From an uncultured bacterium (GTDB lineage Bacteria > Bacteroidota > Bacteroidia > Bacteroidales > Muribaculaceae): DNA of 6,633 nucleotides. The stretch covers positions 1 through 6,633 of the forward strand of contig CAMHGU010000126.1 in assembly GCA_946184715.1 (NCBI GenBank), read 5' to 3'. A program made the position numbers and the translations under genes. Of the stretch, positions 5,466 to 6,633 are shown piece by piece. Under the pieces are notes generated by a model. That model was not told the DNA's origin. It was given only the letters and a program-made list of their open reading frames with translations, and searched no databases. Positions within the stretch are counted from its first letter, which is position 1; the number at the start of each line of letters is the position of its first letter.

Positions 5466-6356
5466 TTACTCGTGTTTTGGCAGATATACATTCCAGCTTA
5501 AACAATGTAAAGCGCCACCCTTTTCTGCAATCGCGTTCATTTTTATTTGACGGATATTGCAATCGGGGAATGCTTCTTGAATGTATTGTTGGGCTATTGC
5601 ATCTTCGTCAATGTCGAATATGGGCATTATGATGTTTTTGCCAACCTGAAGAAAGTTGATATATGCCCAGTTGAAATCATAACAAGGGTCATCAACTTCG
5701 CCATTGAAAAGCATTTCAGTTACTTCAAAGCCATAACTTTCAAGAATCCGACGGATGGATGCAGCTTCTTCAGGGTAGCAATCGCCATGATTACCCATCA
5801 GTATTCGATTATCACCACACCATTTGATGAAACCATCAGAATGTCCATATACATCGTCTTCATGTGGAGTCCATGGAATAATGATAACAGGATGACCAAG
5901 TTCGGAATCAAGTAAGGCTTTAAATTCCCAATCATCTTTCTTACGTCGGTTTTCTGAAAACACCTTATCTGTCATCACGATATATGGACCGCAGGGCACC
6001 ATATTACCACCATCTATGATTAAATTGGTAGAACGACAGTTAATACCCATACCGGATATCACTTTTGAAACATCCGTTATCGAATCAATATCATCCTTGT
6101 TTATAAGATAATCTGGATAATAATGATACTTCAAAAAATCATTTTCACCCAATTGAATTGGCATATAGTCACGAGCCCAATAATCGCGAGTGGATTTAAG
6201 TTCTCGTGTTTCTATCCCCATTTCCTTTAGTTCCTTTAGTATGGTCATCAAATCCTTATAGAACTCAGGATTACCATATTTTTTAGTATTCAAACAAGGA
6301 GATAGAAACACTACGTTTGTATCTTTATCGTGGAGCAATATGTTGTTTTTAACCAT
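5466..6356 (-). CDS. Agmatine/peptidyl-arginine deiminase family protein
   Basis: A 296-residue guanidino-group-modifying enzyme of the PAD_porph / agmatine deiminase family, which hydrolyses the guanidinium of agmatine or arginine to a ureido group plus ammonia through a cysteine adduct. Family motifs appear in order: ARDYMPI (61-67; Asp63 for substrate), DGGN (115-118), GHSDG (171-175; His172 base and Asp174 for substrate) and GGALHC (280-285; nucleophile Cys285). It is shorter than typical agmatine deiminases (about 350 residues) and lacks their usual N-terminal PAEWxPH block, so the substrate should not be assumed. No signal peptide is seen, so it is likely cytoplasmic, unlike the secreted Porphyromonas enzyme. 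The ATG at 6356 follows the promoter repeat by a normal leader. The gene is visibly more AT-rich than the psd-mnmE unit, suggesting separate ancestry. Confidence 0.85.
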   Translation of the reverse strand: MVKNNILLHDKDTNVVFLSPCLNTKKYGNPEFYKDLMTILKELKEMGIETRELKSTRDYWARDYMPIQLGENDFLKYHYYPDYLINKDDIDSITDVSKVISGMGINCRSTNLIIDGGNMVPCGPYIVMTDKVFSENRRKKDDWEFKALLDSELGHPVIIIPWTPHEDDVYGHSDGFIKWCGDNRILMGNHGDCYPEEAASIRRILESYGFEVTEMLFNGEVDDPCYDFNWAYINFLQVGKNIIMPIFDIDEDAIAQQYIQEAFPDCNIRQIKMNAIAEKGGALHCLSWNVYLPKHE

Positions 6357-6390
6357 AAGGCTTATCTTTAAGATTCAGAAAATCTTTGAT

Positions 6391-6405
6391 TTTGTAACTT
6401 ACAAA
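6391..6405. promoter_or_regulatory. Palindrome on the deiminase transcription start (operator-like)
   Basis: TTTGTAA-C-TTACAAA, identical to 4146-4160 and in the same position relative to the -7 box and predicted start. If a regulator binds it, psd and the deiminase would be co-regulated. Confidence 0.5.
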
Positions 6406-6432
6406 GTTAATACAAACCAATTGATTGCGCAA
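6402..6432 (-). promoter_or_regulatory. Bacteroidota-type promoter of the deiminase gene
   Basis: Same sequence as the psd promoter: minus-strand -7 box TAACTTTG (6409-6402) with TTGC (6432-6429) 19 bases upstream. The predicted start near 6395 gives a leader of about 39 bases before the ATG at 6356. It lies wholly in the 50-bp perfect repeat, so both transcripts should start at the same base of the repeat. Confidence 0.7.
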
Positions 6433-6489
6433 GCGAAGTTCTCATTTTTTGTTTAAACGGCGTTTTGATACTGCGCACAGTGCAACCAT

Positions 6490-6530
6490 ATCGGCACATC
6501 TTCTACGTGCACAGTGGGAGGGATGCCGAT
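6490..6530. repeat. Extra inverted repeat present only in copy B
   Basis: ATCGGCA (6490-6496) pairs with TGCCGAT (6524-6530). Inside it GCAC (6494-6497) can instead pair with GTGC (6507-6510). The surrounding 6476-6542 contains CACAGTG three times (6476-6482, around 6510-6516, and 6536-6542), against once in copy A, as if hairpin modules had been added. Confidence 0.6.
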
Positions 6531-6533
6531 GGC

Positions 6534-6621
6534 CACACAGTGAGGTGCATACCTCCGGCATGCACCTCACCCGGCATGCACCTCACAATGAGTTAACCAC
6601 ATCGGCAGGTCTTCGACCTGG
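6534..6621. repeat. Structured repeat, copy B (expanded)
   Basis: Counterpart of 4231-4302. Hairpin 1 is a perfect 11-bp stem, GTGAGGTGCAT (6540-6550) with ATGCACCTCAC (6560-6570), around a nine-base loop ACCTCCGGC that matches the copy A loop except for one base. Its 3' arm is then repeated (see 6555-6586). The conserved AATGAGTTAACCACA follows, and hairpin 2, CAGGTC-TTC-GACCTG, is at 6606-6620, identical to copy A. It may continue past the window edge. Confidence 0.85.
6555..6586. repeat. Tandem 16-bp duplication
   Basis: CCGGCATGCACCTCAC occurs twice in a row without mismatch (6555-6570 and 6571-6586). The unit is the loop end plus 3' arm of hairpin 1, so either copy of ATGCACCTCAC can pair with the single 5' arm at 6540-6550. 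Copy A has only one unit, which points to slippage or recombination in copy B. Confidence 0.92.
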
Positions 6622-6633
6622 TCTCATCCAAAG

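Larger units (their letters stand above)
6386..6435. repeat. 50-bp direct repeat, copy B (promoter repeat)
   Basis: Identical to 4141-4190 in the same orientation, 2245 bp apart. Each copy stands just upstream of a minus-strand gene. A looser match continues to about 6469, including TTTTTTGTTTAA and TTTTGAT. Confidence 0.97.

Noticed and set aside
6476..6621. CRISPR-like array
   Set aside because: Repeats are adjacent or hairpin-forming, with no regular spacers and no cas genes.

Overview
The window reads as Bacteroidota chromosome, most likely Bacteroidales and perhaps the Muribaculaceae group. This rests on family resemblance rather than a search: a DUF4834-type small protein, Bacteroidota-style PssA and short-form Psd, promoters of the TTG / TAnnTTTG type, starts without clear Shine-Dalgarno sites, and an IS1182-type element of the kind common in gut Bacteroidales.

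Left part (about 115-4190): five minus-strand genes form one tight unit, transcribed right to left: psd, pssA, a DUF4834-family membrane protein, a membrane-anchored DNA/RNA non-specific endonuclease, and mnmE. Gaps are 22 and 32 bp, followed by an 8-bp stop/start overlap (ATGAGTAA) and a 34- or 19-bp overlap. Psd and PssA are successive steps of phosphatidylethanolamine synthesis; MnmE modifies the tRNA wobble uridine. A good Bacteroidota promoter sits just upstream of psd (4157-4187), so the whole unit can be read from it.

Middle (4191-5465): no intact gene. It holds a structured repeat (4231-4302), a 725-bp internally deleted IS1182-type element with 16-bp perfect inverted ends (4447-5171) whose transposase is reduced to its first ~25 residues and last ~110, and a 294-bp AT-rich spacer.

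Right part (5466-6633): one AT-rich minus-strand gene for a short agmatine/peptidyl-arginine deiminase family enzyme. Its upstream region carries an identical 50-bp copy of the psd promoter repeat (6386-6435) and then an expanded copy of the structured repeat (6534-6621).

The most notable signal is this two-part upstream module. A 50-bp perfect repeat, holding a promoter and a 15-bp palindrome on the transcription start, is followed upstream by a hairpin repeat whose stem differs between the two copies by paired, compensating changes. Two genes of unlike function and base composition share it, and it brackets the IS remnant plus the deiminase gene. This suggests either a dispersed promoter-bearing repeat family or a cassette exchanged by recombination between the repeats.
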